64,000 bases of DNA from NCBI GenBank assembly GCA_022410635.1, contig JAJVDF010000029.1, positions 308,159 through 372,158 on the forward strand, given 5' to 3'. The notes below the pieces were generated by a model that worked only from the letters and a program-made list of their open reading frames with translations, was not told the DNA's origin and did not search any database. Position 1 is the stretch's first letter, and each line of letters opens with the position of its first letter. The translations under genes were made by a program, and so were the position numbers. The DNA is from Tretioscincus oriximinensis (Eukaryota; Chordata; Lepidosauria; Squamata; Gymnophthalmidae). Below, piece by piece: positions 1-10,339 of the stretch.

Positions 1-873
1 ACATGTCCCTTTGTCCTGTCCTGAAGCAAAAGTGGGGCCACTTTAATAACAAATTATGGTAGTAAATTATTTCAGATGTTGAAGTGTCTTCTGGAAGTTG
101 CTTGGTACCATTAAATCATGGCTGATTCTTGATTGACTCTACCTCTACACAGTTTCTAGGTAAAGATATTAAAGTAGGTTTTGTTATTAGCTATTGGAAG
201 ATCTACAGAAATGTAGAAAATAGAGATATCTTTGAATGTTTGCTTGCAGAGAAACCTAGGGGAAACTGAGGTTGTACTCAAACAGAATGGAAGACATCCA
301 TTTTTGTGAAAACTGCTGACCAGAGTCCATTGAGAAAGGAGCAAGAGGGAGAATGCAAGGGGAGGGGAAGTGCTCATGTTCCTTCCTGCTATGCCGAAAT
401 AGGCACCTGTAGGACATCTTTCATTGATACAGTGAAGGGGTCAGGCATAAATAATGCCAGGAAACCATTAAATACTGAACAGCTTTATAGTAGCACTATA
501 ATGTTGAGCTGGAGTGATAANACCCAGGAAGGGCCTGTTGCTTTATCACCAAGTTACTTACACTTCCATCAGCACATCTAATTAAGTTCAAAACCCAGTT
601 TGCGTTTAGCCACAGTTCACCATTTAAAATGGGAATGAGAACTGCCTTAAATACTTGTAGAACCTTATTTCTAGCAAGGTACTGAAGAACTTGCAGCACC
701 AAAAGAAAAAGGTAGGCAGCATGAGCTTTCATAAGCAATTTACCTATAGATTCCCCTTGCTAGAAATTCTGAATCCAGACTAAAATGGCTCTTTCAATTT
801 TTCCTTCTCTCTACCGTCAAGCGAGAAATGACTGAAATGAAGCTCTTAATTGAAGTCCATGAGAAAAACATAC
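1..873. other. DAAM2 intron (partial), no exon recognised
   Basis: This is intronic sequence downstream, in transcript sense, of the exon at 874-932. It holds no segment resembling the expected coiled-coil exon. The only recognisable repeat is a 50-60 bp fragment near 680-735 related to the foldback retroposon family (GGTAGGCAGCATGAG). Confidence 0.7.
680..735. repeat. Fragment of foldback-retroposon-related family
   Basis: AAAAAGGTAGGCAGCATGAG at about 704-723 also occurs near 7975-7995 and, as its complement, near 36572-36592. Each occurrence is next to a 'gcac...' end or a 'TACTTCTTCAGATGCA'-like segment shared with the foldback elements at 46679 and 61833. The boundaries are approximate. 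Confidence 0.5.
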
Positions 874-932
874 CTTTTCGGAATTTCTCAGCTTGATCTC
901 TCCATTGCTTTACTTCGTTCTCATTTACCAAC
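874..932 (-). CDS. DAAM2: DAAM2 coding exon, start of coiled coil
   Basis: This exon of 59 nt (phase 2 in, 1 out) completes a Met codon, then reads LVNENEVKQWRDQAEKFRK and ends on the G of the next codon (Glu expected). The acceptor is TTCACCTAG and the donor is AAAAG followed by GTATGTT. It is charged and heptad-like, the start of the coiled coil before FH1. The next exon, expected to start with an (E)HMELV-like segment, is not in bases 1-873. Confidence 0.94.
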
Positions 933-1221
933 CTAGGTGAAGAAAAGGTCATGTCACTTGGTATATTTTTCATGAAAATTAAATACTTTTCTTTTTCTAA
1001 GAGACTAAGTAGAATAATCTATTTTCTGATAAGATTTGTTGTAAGTACGATAAAGATTCTAAGGCAGCAGTTTCTACAAAATATTGGTGGTAATTGCAAA
1101 CAATCAAATATAAAAAAGTATTCTTTCTTTAAATATAGTCTTTAAATTGAAATTTATACTTATATGGTTCCATCTATGTTGAACATCATACATGGATGTT
1201 TCCAGGTAACATTCTTCTTAC

Positions 1222-1360
1222 ATTTTAATGATGTTCTTGACATTGAAGTTATCCAAAGGAGCTATGTCAGGATCATCTCCTTGCTCATCCTGAAGAACTA
1301 TTTGTTGCAATATTCTGTCTAAAAGCTGCCATTGCTGCAAAGTTCCTCCATTTCGTTTAC
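1222..1360 (-). CDS. DAAM2: DAAM2 coding exon, dimerisation segment
   Basis: This exon of 139 nt (phase 1 in, 2 out) completes the split Cys, then reads [20 protein letters not shown] and [20 protein letters not shown] to KNIIK plus two bases. The acceptor is TCTCATTGCAG and the donor is AAAAT followed by GTAAGAAG. KRNGG...[18 protein letters not shown] is diagnostic of DAAM2; DAAM1 has KRSGN and YWLLLDRIIQQIVIQ by recollection. Confidence 0.97.
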
Positions 1361-1698
1361 CTGCAATGAGAAATGCTAATAAGAACCTTAGAAGAGGTAC
1401 CTCATGCAATGCTCATGTGTGTATATATGATCACTAGATCTTGCTCTTATGTTTATGATGTCATTGGAAAAAAAGGAAGTGAAACTAAAGGGAAGGGAGG
1501 AATCTTTTCTACACTGAACAAGTTATCTCTCACAGTTGATCCCTGCCAAAGTTTAAAAATGGCTCCTATCTCTCTGATAGTTCAGATCTCAGAACAACCA
1601 TTTTATGACCAGCATTCCAAACTTTCTTTTAGAAGTCCACGTAAAGCAGTANATCTAAACAAAGGGCTTTACTAGTGATTTTAATGTGCTGATTAAGT

Positions 1699-2500
1699 AC
1701 ATAAGAACCGTAAGAGGAGCCCTGCTGAATGGAGCCAGAGCCCATGTAGTCCAGCATTCTGCCCACCAATTGCAACTGGGCAGTCTGGAACAGAGGAAGA
1801 CAAAATCTTCACCTACACTCAACTCCCTGCAAATGGTATTTTGGGAATCCTGCTGGTTGTTCCATCCCAGAGCATCAAAAGATCCATCCCAGTAGCTGTT
1901 TATATCCTTGGTATCTATAAACCTGTCTAAACCTGTCTTAAAAATCTATCCAGGCTGCTAGCTTCCACCATGTCCTTCTGGAAGTAAATTCCACAGGTCG
2001 ATGAGTCCCTGGGTGAAAAAAACACCTCACTCTTCTGCTCATCAGTTTCAAGTGTTGTATGATGGAGAAAAGTTTTTCTTCTGTTCATCTTATCCATCCC
2101 ATGCATGATTTTATACACTTCAATCAAACTACTTCAAGGCTGCCTTTTGAGTTTGAAGAGGCTCGGAGGTTGCAGCCTGACTTTATAAGGGAGGTGATCC
2201 TTGGCCATTCTTATTACCCTTTTCTGCACCTTCCCTAGTTCCAAAATAATTTTTTTGATATGTGGTGACCAGAATTGTGCACAGTATTCCAAATGTGGCC
2301 TCACCACAGATTTCTAAAGAGGCAAAGCAACAGTTGCTTTCCTTATGATCCCTAACACTGAATTTGCTTTTTTTTTGCTGCTGCTTCTGCACACTAGTTG
2401 ACACCTTCATTGAACTGTCCATCAACTCTCCAAGATTACGTGCTAGTGTAACATGCTCGATGGTTGTTCAACCCAATCTCATACTCTTCCCTTCCATGCC
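1699..2500 (-). mobile_element. CR1-like LINE, 3' part
   Basis: Read on the minus strand, this is the C-terminal reverse-transcriptase tail and 3' UTR of a CR1-type LINE. Recognisable parts are IEVYKIMHGMDKMNRRKTF and CGIYFQKDMVEASSLDRFL. The 3' end near 1699 has the conserved run 'cataagaa...gagccctgctgaat...cccatgtagtccagcattctg'. Stops and indels make it non-functional. It sits in sense with DAAM2 in an intron. Confidence 0.85.
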
Positions 2501-2594
2501 TTTCTACATCTTTGCGATAATAGANACAACAGGTGTACATGATTATGTTATCCACAACTGAAAAATGTACATACCTGCCACTTATATAACAAAA

Positions 2595-2950
2595 ATGAAA
2601 TCCTGCTCAATTGGGACACAGCTCATCTAGTCTAGAATTTTGTCTCATGCAATGGGCCACTAAATGCACCTGGATAGTCTCCAGTAGAAGATGGCAAATT
2701 GTTACCTGTGCTTGACTCCTATAGCTCCATCCTGGAGACAGTAACATGACATCCATCCCAGCAGCTATTTATATATTTAGTTTTCATCAATATTTTCTAA
2801 TCTTATGTTAAAGCTATCNAGGCTGCTAGCTACCACCACTATGCCCTCCTGGGTATAACAAAAAACGAAAAACTTTTCTTTGTCTATTCTAACTCTTCTG
2901 CCCATAGAATGACCCCTGGCTATAATGCAGTGTGATAAAGAAAACAATTT
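2595..2950 (-). mobile_element. CR1-like LINE 3' fragment, degraded
   Basis: This is a second, more diverged copy of the same 3' region. It keeps 'agctcatctagtctagaattttg' in part, 'catccatcccagcagc' and 'aggctgctagctaccacca', in the same order as the copy at 1699-2500. Same orientation. Confidence 0.7.
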
Positions 2951-3809
2951 TAAAATTATTAACTTAAAATAAGGCTGTCTGATATAAGACCAGTAATCTT
3001 TTGCTTGATCCAGGTAACATTTATTCAATTATATTTGGAATAGCCATGCTCTGTTCTGGAATATCAAACATAGAATAACGAAGCAACATCCAGATGGAGC
3101 CTTTTTTAGTAACTGCAGAAAGAAAAATTCTAGACCATTAGAAAATAATATGTANAAGGAACTATCGACAAGAATTTTGATGGAGGTCTAAGTAATCAAA
3201 CAGCTGTGTTTGTGTGCTGCTACTTCGTTTGCTCTTCCTTAAATGTTACTTACGTAAGGCTTAGATAGCAATTCCTTAACTATAACCAAAATATCGCATT
3301 CGTCATTGTATGACTGACATTTGAGTCAGTACATAGATTTCATTGCAATTAAGCAACTTTTCCAAATCCTGTCATGAGGAGCATANACCATTTTCTCCCC
3401 GATTGTTATACGCCACTACTAGGCAGCAATACTTAGCTCCCCTTTTGATGAAATATCAGGCACTGAACAACAGAGATAAAGTTCGCAAGTTGTTAGTTGG
3501 CTGAACAGACCAGTCACAGTTAGAATGGCCACTTTTCTTTCAAAGGCCAGTAAAATGCATGTTGCTCTCAAACCTGGATAAGCAGCTGGTTTTAATGATT
3601 TAAAATATTTTTATGTATATTTTACATGAATTTATTTGCAGTGTGCTGATGATATGGTCAATTGACTAATCATCAAATGAACTGTTATAATTTATTTGTT
3701 ATTACACGAAGGTATCTTTTCTCAAATAAATTAATATACTGCTTTAGAAATGATACAATTGAGAACATTCAGTACACTTTGTCATGCTGGAATAAAAGAA
3801 ATTACTCAC
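2951..3809. other. Intron sequence without recognised elements
   Basis: AT-rich intronic DNA. I see no ORF, repeat family or structure beyond short A/T runs. Confidence 0.6.
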
Positions 3810-3927
3810 AAGGCATTTGCAAGCAGTGTTGGAGTACAGATAATAAATATGGATAAGCATCTGTATGTTTTAATCTTTTCTTGATCATCTCGAACATCTG
3901 GGATGCACTCTTGGTGTCAATATGTAC
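3810..3927 (-). CDS. DAAM2: DAAM2 coding exon, end of FH3
   Basis: This exon of 118 nt (phase 0 in, 1 out) reads [20 protein letters not shown] then [19 protein letters not shown] plus one T. The acceptor is ATTGTTGTAG and the donor is T followed by GTGAGTA. It lies in the region linking FH3 to the dimerisation segment. The split codon formed with the next exon is TGT (Cys), where human DAAM1 and DAAM2 have Tyr (LQMPY). That substitution is visible directly, provided the canonical splice sites are used. Confidence 0.95.
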
Positions 3928-3986
3928 CTACAACAATGTGAATACTAGTAAGAGAAAAACACAGACTGAAGCAATATAGTTCATAG

Positions 3987-4165
3987 CTCCCGTTTGGGTT
4001 TGCTTTCAATTTTGAGACATGTGGATTGAGGCACTTGCAACTATTTGCTTTCTATTTGTCCTCTCAGTATTGATTATAGTTTATTAAAATAATGGGGAAA
4101 TCTGAATCTAGGGTATGGTGACCCTCCATTGCAAGATGGACAGAGGTTGACTCCAATAACCCACT
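3987..4165. repeat. Local repeat unit A, copy 1
   Basis: The stretch from 'tttgggtttgctttcaattt' to 'ccattgcaagatgga' recurs almost intact at 5165-5345 in the same orientation, with small indels. It is not a transposon family I recognise. Confidence 0.85.
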
Positions 4166-4504
4166 TTTGTTGCGTTTGCCTCACTATATTGTTATATAAA
4201 GTGCCAGATTGTGGGTTTTAAAGCCATTTATCTGAATTAATGGTTTATTATAAAAACCAACTGTCGAACTGCTGTATAGGTTATGGGAAAAAGACTGCTG
4301 GGTGTGGGTAGTTCTGGTGAAAAACTGCAAGGGTGAGAAATGAAGGAATTTATATAGATAGCAAAGTTTTCAATAGCATTTGGGAGGAGGGACTATTGTA
4401 CTTTCTCTTGACAGCTAACAACCAAAATGACTGAAAGGACAGTGTGACACATCATTAGAAAATCTCACTTGTCAAGAGCTGANAGAATGATAAGACTTGA
4501 AATA

Positions 4505-4727
4505 CAGAGTGCTTCAAAAAAAATGTATACACACTGTGAACTTCCATAGAAAATTTATTTACTGTTCTACAAAGTTAAATTTCAGGAAATTAGAAAGCTT
4601 AAAGTCCAATGTAAATAAAAAGTAAATAACAAATGATATTGGGAAACCCTGAAATTTAACTTTGTAGAACAGTAAATAAATTTTCTATGGAAGTTCAAAG
4701 TGTGTATACATTTTTTGAAGCAGCCTA
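4505..4727. mobile_element. Palindromic mariner-type MITE with TA target duplication
   Basis: Two arms of about 80 bp are inverted copies: GCTTCAAAAAAAATGTATAC at 4511 onwards, and the complement ending TTTTTTGAAGC at 4711-4721. The arms run outward to a TA dinucleotide on both sides. TA targets and near-complete palindromy fit a non-autonomous Tc1/mariner derivative. No transposase is encoded. Confidence 0.8.
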
Positions 4728-4837
4728 TATATTATAAAGATATGAATGAGAGTCATTAAAACCAATAAACCAGTATCAGAAAATTCTGTAATAAACAAGT
4801 GCCATGTGAATGTCACCTTCATGAGTCTTGAAAGAGG

Positions 4838-5165
4838 CNAAAGGGGTTCTACTTACGAAGAAAGCTTTCCCTGGGCCAAGAGATTTAGGGTGCATCCCCA
4901 TTTGCAATATACAGCGAGTTGGATGCAACCTCACCTTCTGTCCCCCCACAAAGTCACGCATGTCCAGTATTCCACCCAGAGCAAACATCCCTTGCTGCAG
5001 AGTAACTACCCACCTCGTATTATCCGATTTAGGAATGGACATTTTATAATATCCGAAAGAAACTGCATGTCTGCACTTATGTCCAGACACAGAGTTGCTT
5101 TTGGATATTATAAAATGGCTAACCTCGTGAGACTTCAGTGTAAGACCAGCAGTTAATTGGCTCTT
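4838..5165. repeat. Local repeat unit B, copy 1 (long form)
   Basis: Starts 'aaaggggttctac' and ends before 'ctcttggctc', like the copy at 5350-5525, but carries about 160 bp extra (roughly 4851-5012). Its core is an inverted repeat, ACATTTTATAATATCC and GGATATTATAAAATGG around a loop of about 50 bp. Confidence 0.8.
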
Positions 5166-5345
5166 GGCTCACATTTGGGTTTGCTTTCAATTTTGAGACC
5201 TGTAAATGTGGATAAGGCACTTGCAAATATTTGCTTTCTCTCATGTCCTCTAAATGTCGATCATAGTTCATTAAAATAATGAGGAAATCTGAATCGAGGG
5301 TATGGTGACACTCCATTGCAAGATGGATAGAAGTTGACTCCTATC
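5165..5345. repeat. Local repeat unit A, copy 2
   Basis: Direct repeat of 3987-4165, located between two B units. It shares 'ttgggtttgctttcaatttt', 'gaggaaatctgaatc' and 'ccattgcaagatgga'. Confidence 0.85.
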
Positions 5346-5349
5346 TTGA

Positions 5350-5525
5350 ATCCTAAAGGGGTTCTACCTCATATTATCCAATTTAGAAATGGACATTTTA
5401 TAATATCCAAAAGGAATCGCATATCTGGATTTATATCCAGACATGCAGTTGCTTCTAGATATTATAAAATGGNTAATCTTGTGGGATTTCAGGGTGAGAC
5501 TAGCAGTAGGCTCTTGGCTCGCAGA
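5350..5525. repeat. Local repeat unit B, copy 2 (short form)
   Basis: Begins 'aaaggggttctacctcat' and keeps the hairpin arms (ACATTTTATAATATCC; GATATTATAAAATGG). It lacks the segment inserted in the 4838 copy. The repeat order is A ... B-A-B. Confidence 0.8.
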
Positions 5526-6897
5526 GACTGCTTGGGAATGCAGGCCTGCAGAGAAGGCTGGATATTGTAGTCAGGCAAGCGCAGCAATGCCTTCTGGAGC
5601 TCGTCGTGTGATGTGATTGCTAATGCAAAGAGTCACGGCAGCTTGGAAGTCTTAAGGTAAGTGGAGGCAAGTGACTAAAGCATGTTTTTNAAAAAAAATG
5701 CAAGGGAAACCCTGTTGTGTGGATTTGCCTTTAGTTCCAACTATAACTTTAAGATTTCTTAGGAAATTAACTAATTTTTATGCTAATGTAAAAGAGCTTA
5801 AAACATTTATTCATTCAGAAATTTTTATCCCGATGTTCACTGATCACATTTTACAGCCTCAGCGCTATGTGGATGTGATAATAACATACATGAGCCATAA
5901 TTGATAGTACTGGCACATCAATAGGGCACAATGATTCTTCTTTTTTGGGTTAGTATCTGGAGAATAACCTTTTGATAGGTCTGTTGCCAGACAAATACCA
6001 AATGTGACACAAGGTACATTGCTATGCTCCAGAGCAACTAAACNTGAAAGGCCACATCACAGTCAATTTGTATGTCCATATTGTTTCACAGGTAATGAAC
6101 GTACTGACAGCACAAATCGAACAACTAAAAACTGCTTATTTGCAACTGCTGGTCAAAATAAATAAACNTTAAAGATTCAAACACAAATCACAGAAAACTC
6201 TACTGAGAATTAAAAAGGTTTCAGAAATGCTAAAATTACAGTTATATCATTTTTGTGTGGCACTGTGTAGTTTTTACCANCTTTTTGCTCTGAACAATAA
6301 AATACTATTTACTTTATTTACTATCACTGTAGAAGGGATTAACTGGATGTGGCAGCTGCACCTGCTGCTATTCTGAAGCTTTTCAGAATATTACACACAA
6401 TAAGCCTACACAGACCAAAAATTAAGTATGATAAAGGCAAGGTCACTTGGCTTGCTGAATTATCCTATAAAATCATGTCTTCAAAATGCAGCTGAATAAA
6501 CAATCTAAGATAGTGTGAGGAGAGAAAATACAACTCTAGAGATTGCAGCTCCAAAATACAGACAAAATTGTGGAAGAATATAGATGATAACAAAACTAGC
6601 AAGTCATGATAGAAACCTCCACATTACAACACTCACATCTGGTGCTTTATACAGACAACTAAACTTTACCAATGAACAATAATGACAGGTGCTTTAAATT
6701 ATGTTGTGCAATCTGCCAGACTAAAGCTTGGCATCTTCTGAATCCCCACAGTCCTACCATGTAGAATTGTTGATTTTTNAAAAAATAAGATTTTCAATGT
6801 AAGAAAACTCCAAGTACTCATCAAGAAAACATACACAAAAAAACCAATCACTGGAAAGTAGCCTCAACAACGGATAATTTTCTGGAGGAAAACTCAC
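5526..6897. other. Intron sequence without recognised elements
   Basis: Nothing identifiable. AT-rich, with no exon-like reading frame matching the formin and no clear repeat. Confidence 0.6.
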
Positions 6898-6964
6898 CAC
6901 ATCAAATCTTTTTGCAAGTTCCAAGTCATCTTCATTTCTGACCATCTCAAAGAAATCTAAGTGC
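6898..6964 (-). CDS. DAAM2: DAAM2 coding exon, FH3 continuation
   Basis: This exon of 67 nt (phase 2 in, 0 out) reads [20 protein letters not shown] then DV after completing the split Arg. The acceptor is ATTCTAG and the donor is GTG followed by GTGAGTT. The segment with [11 protein letters not shown] is DAAM2-like; DAAM1 has MLRNEDELEFA in my recollection. Confidence 0.96.
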
Positions 6965-7044
6965 CTAGAATATAGAGAAAAAGAAACCATTTTTCAGAGA
7001 CCACTTTTAGTTAACAGAAATAGTGTGAATGTAAAATTATATCA

Positions 7045-7200
7045 AATAGAAAATGTATTTATTTACACTTACATCCCACCCATATTTGAAGGTCTCATGG
7101 TGATTAAAAATAAAAACAAAAGTAACATTTGAAAACAGTGCCAGAAAGTGGGGAAAGGGAAGGTGTTTCTTCAACCAAAGAGCAGATTAAAGTTTATCTG
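7045..7200. repeat. Degenerate SINE-tail-like repeat
   Basis: 'tatttatttacacttacatcccacccat...gaaggtctca' followed by 'cagtgccagaaagtgggg' parallels the better preserved copy at 7600-7790, including the shared 'tttcttcaaccaaagagcag' end. Confidence 0.55.
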
Positions 7201-7599
7201 GATAAGCCTGCATTAAAAATTCTCCTTCAAATAATTAATCTCTATANTTGGAAGGCGACAAAACACAATTCAATGAGACTCCAGAGGAAATGGTGATCAA
7301 TGAGAAAATACATCTGTCAATTCAATTTGAAGATGAGATCTATTAGCTCACTAGGGCAAAAAGTCAACTGGGATACATGAAGCCCCATCCTCAGCATTAT
7401 AAGCCAGAATAATAAACCTGCAGAATATTTGAAATAACAGCATTTNTACTAATTGCGAGCATTTTTCAAGCTTTCCAGTTCTTTCTTTGAGGCAGTAAGA
7501 GAAAACTGAACTAACAATATCTGAATCAAACTTACCAGTCACCTGACAACCTAAAACTGTTATATAAATTCATTTATTTACAGGTTGAGTAGGTGTGAT

Positions 7600-7790
7600 A
7601 TTCATTCATTCATTTATTTATTTATTTATTTTTATACCCTGCCCTATACCTAAAGGTCTCAGGGCGGCCAACAGTAAAACATCAATAAAAATAAACAAAT
7701 TTAAAACAGTATAAAACAGTATCTAAAAGTGGGGGCAGAAATGACATTTCTTCAGCCAAAGGGCAGGTGAAAGAGGTAAAGGACACCCTC
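7600..7790. repeat. (TTTA)n plus SINE-tail-like repeat
   Basis: A TTTA tract (about 7609-7633) is followed by 'ataccctgccctatacctaa' and 'aggtctcagggcggccaaca', the same core as the complete SINEs at 38644 and 45078. It is then followed by a different segment ending 'tttcttcagccaaagggcag'. A diverged copy lies at 7045 and a third near 40325. Confidence 0.7.
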
Positions 7791-7944
7791 CATTGCTGTA
7801 CAACTTCTTTTACTCTGTGATGGCTTGTTTAAAGTAAGCCTATAATGCATGAGAAACCCACTGGTTTCCTTCCCTCTAACACAAACAATCTGACAGGATC
7901 TTAATTTTTAAGAATCCTGGAAAATTACTATTGTGGGTGAGTAG

Positions 7945-8010
7945 GTGTTTCATAGCACCTTAAGGGCTAATAAGAAAAAGGTAGGCAGCATGAGGTTTTG
8001 TACTTCTTCA
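7945..8010. repeat. Fragment of foldback-retroposon-related family
   Basis: 'tagcaccttaagggctaata' leads into 'aagaaaaaggtaggcagcat' and 'gtacttcttcagatgcagac'. The last string is also the hinge of the foldback element at 61833. Confidence 0.55.
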
Positions 8011-8142
8011 GATGCAGACTGAAGATTGGAAACTTCCTTTTGCTTAGAAACCAGTTCCTTTTGTCTGCAATTCATACTATGAGATTGTTTTTCAATGCCA
8101 TTTGGTCTAAAGCTGATCTATTTTATTCAAAGACTTGACTCA

Positions 8143-8247
<105 letters not shown>

Positions 8248-8884
8248 CTAAGAGAAATGGTAACTCATATTAGTAAGTCTTCAAAAGGATTTTTCCCCAC
8301 TTCAATCAGTAAGAGGACTCCAATCATTTGCATTTTTCAAGAACTCAAGGAGGAAGAGCCAAGAAGGGGGGGGGGGGGGAGACATTATACAAGGTCTTAT
8401 TTCTGCATGTCAAGAAGACGTCACTAATTCCTTCATTCAGGGTTTTCTCACTGTCTATTTATTGTTAGAATAAAACTCTATCTTTGAACCGGAATACTAG
8501 TTAGAATGATTAATAACCAGGAAAAGTTAAAGTTGGGCAAAAACTTTCTTAAAAAAACAACCTTTTTTCTTTTTGCACAGCATTTGTATAAAATGCAGTA
8601 TAAGTTTAAAAGGATCTTATGCAAATTTTAGAATTTTACAACATAATATTGCCTCATGCCATGGATTCCATTAACAATCTGTGAATTGAGGCACCATTGA
8701 TGACTAAAAGGAAAAATCCACAATTTTTGCAGTAGTTATAGTGGGTACAGATCAAGGGATTTGGGCATGGCTGGAGCACTGGGTAGGAGTGGAACAGGAC
8801 TGTAAACTGCATCTACTATTTGGTGGATTGGATTATTGCAACTCTGTTACAACACCTCTATGAGAATTTGATATAAAGACTTAC

Positions 8885-8995
8885 CTCCCCACTACCTGCA
8901 TTCAAAACTGCATTGATAAAGGACATAATGGCNGTTTTGAGGTTTACTTCATCTCGATATCGTCCCATACTTCGATCAAGTTCATTGAGTAAAGA
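8885..8995 (-). CDS. DAAM2: DAAM2 coding exon, FH3 continuation
   Basis: This exon of 111 nt (37 codons, phase 0/0) reads SLLNELDRSMGRYRDEVNLK then TAIMSFINAVLNAGSGE. It follows RTRFQ of the preceding exon as in vertebrate DAAM2. The acceptor is TTGCTTTGCAG and the donor is GAG followed by GTAAGTC. The single ambiguous base at 8933 falls in the third position of an ACN Thr codon and does not change the product. Confidence 0.97.
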
Positions 8996-9289
8996 CTGCA
9001 AAGCAACAGGAGAGAGAAAATAATCTTTACCATCATTGAGCCCATTTCTTCTAATTTCAGCCCATTAGTTCCCAACTTCCAGTCCATCTTCATAAATTCA
9101 TAAGCAGTTCTCACTCTGACCAAGGCTGTTTAACAGGCTCATGCATACAGAGCAATAATTTGCTATATTAATAAACGGTTGTCTTGTCAATCTCATATTT
9201 TACCATTTTTTTTCAATAAGGATCACATGAGATACTTTGTCAAATGCTTTGCTGAAGTCAAGATACATTAGACAAATGGCGCAGTCNCT

Positions 9290-9565
9290 AAGTGCTGGTT
9301 TTACNTCTTAGCAATCAGGATCCAACGCCCTGTGTTAAACATGAAGGCGGTAAGNGCTTTCTACTAGCCTGAAGCTCTAGCCAACTCAGTTATTTGAAAG
9401 AAATGTAGATTTGTAATAGGATAGATTAGATAAATAAATACCATCATTAACCTTCGGGTGAAAATTAACCCTGTAAGACTCTTTGGGTCCCTACAGGTGA
9501 GAAGGACGCTGTACAAAAACCAGATTCTTCTTCTTCTAATACTACTACTACTACATTTCTCTGAT
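9290..9565 (+). mobile_element. SINE nested in CR1
   Basis: The tail ends 'actctttgggtccctacagg ... accagattcttcttcttct', complementary to the tail of the SINE at 17520. It breaks the CR1 reading frame between the RT motif near 9250 and the upstream RT block near 9600. The 5' limit is approximate. Confidence 0.6.
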
Positions 9566-9577
9566 GTAGTAGTAGTA
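9540..9577. repeat. Short (TAC/TAG) foldback
   Basis: 'atactactactactac' and 'gtagtagtagtat' form a small hairpin immediately after the SINE tail. Confidence 0.6.
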
Positions 9578-10248
9578 TGATCAACCCATACTGTGATTTT
9601 ATTGCAGAAAGAAATTAGATTAGTCTGGCATGACTTGCTTGTGACAAATCCATGTTGGTCCCGGTTAATTACTGCATTCCCATCCAAATGCTGGCATACA
9701 TACACAATGTTTAATAACTTGCTCAAGGAGGTATCCGAATATTGAAGTCAGGCACATAAGCCTGTNGTTTCCTGGNTCCATCTTTTCCCCTTTTTTGNTG
9801 ATAGGGACGACATTNGCCCTTCTCCAGTCTCCTGGGATTTTTCCTGTTCTCCACNAGTTTTCAAAAATCACGGCAAGTGTTTCTGCTCGTTCCTTCAGTA
9901 TACTGGGATGTGGTTCATCNGNGCCTGAATACTTGAATTATTTAAATTAGCTAACAGTTATCTGCTTTTTAAGAGCCTTTATTCTTTTGTACCTTCAACA
10001 GCATGATGAAGGCCAGCTGTTGTATTTCCTTTCTTAGAAAAAAGATGCAAAATTAGAGTTCAGAAGTTCAGCTTTCTCAGTATCACTTCAGTTCACCATT
10101 TTCTGTATAACTCCTACAGCATCTTTGACTCTTGCTTTTGACATATTCCCCCAAACCCTTTATTACTGCTTTTGGATTCCCTTGCAAGACTCAGTTCATA
10201 TTTAACTTTAGCTTTTCTGACACTTGCCCTGTAGTTGCTACAGACTGC

Positions 10249-10305
10249 CTCTACTGCTACTGCTACTGCTACTGTTACTGTTATTGTTACTGTTACTGTT
10301 ATTGT

Positions 10306-10338
<33 letters not shown>
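10249..10338. repeat. Compound trinucleotide microsatellite
   Basis: A run of TRY triplets: (TGC TAC)-type units, then TGT/TAT, then a pure (TAC)n stretch. It lies between the 5' end of the CR1 fragment and the 3' end of the 10.35-14.35 kb element. It also yields spurious Tyr/Cys and Val repeat peptides. Confidence 0.9.

Positions 10339-10339
<1 letters not shown>

Larger units (their letters stand above)
9225..10246 (-). mobile_element. CR1-like LINE reverse-transcriptase fragment, interrupted
   Basis: On the minus strand, pieces of a CR1 ORF2 follow in order. The linker ASVRKAKVKYELSLARESK is at about 10114-10246. The RT entry region WRTGKIPGDWRRXNVVPI is at about 9800-9850, then INRDQHGFVTSKSCQTNLIS at about 9600-9680. 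The RT motif YLDFSKAFDKVSH lies at about 9225-9275. A SINE interrupts it at about 9290-9565, and stops and ambiguous bases are frequent. Dead copy. Confidence 0.85.

Noticed and set aside
4505..5525. CRISPR-like or satellite array
   Set aside because: The repeats are long, few and unequal, with a MITE between them. There are no regular spacers.
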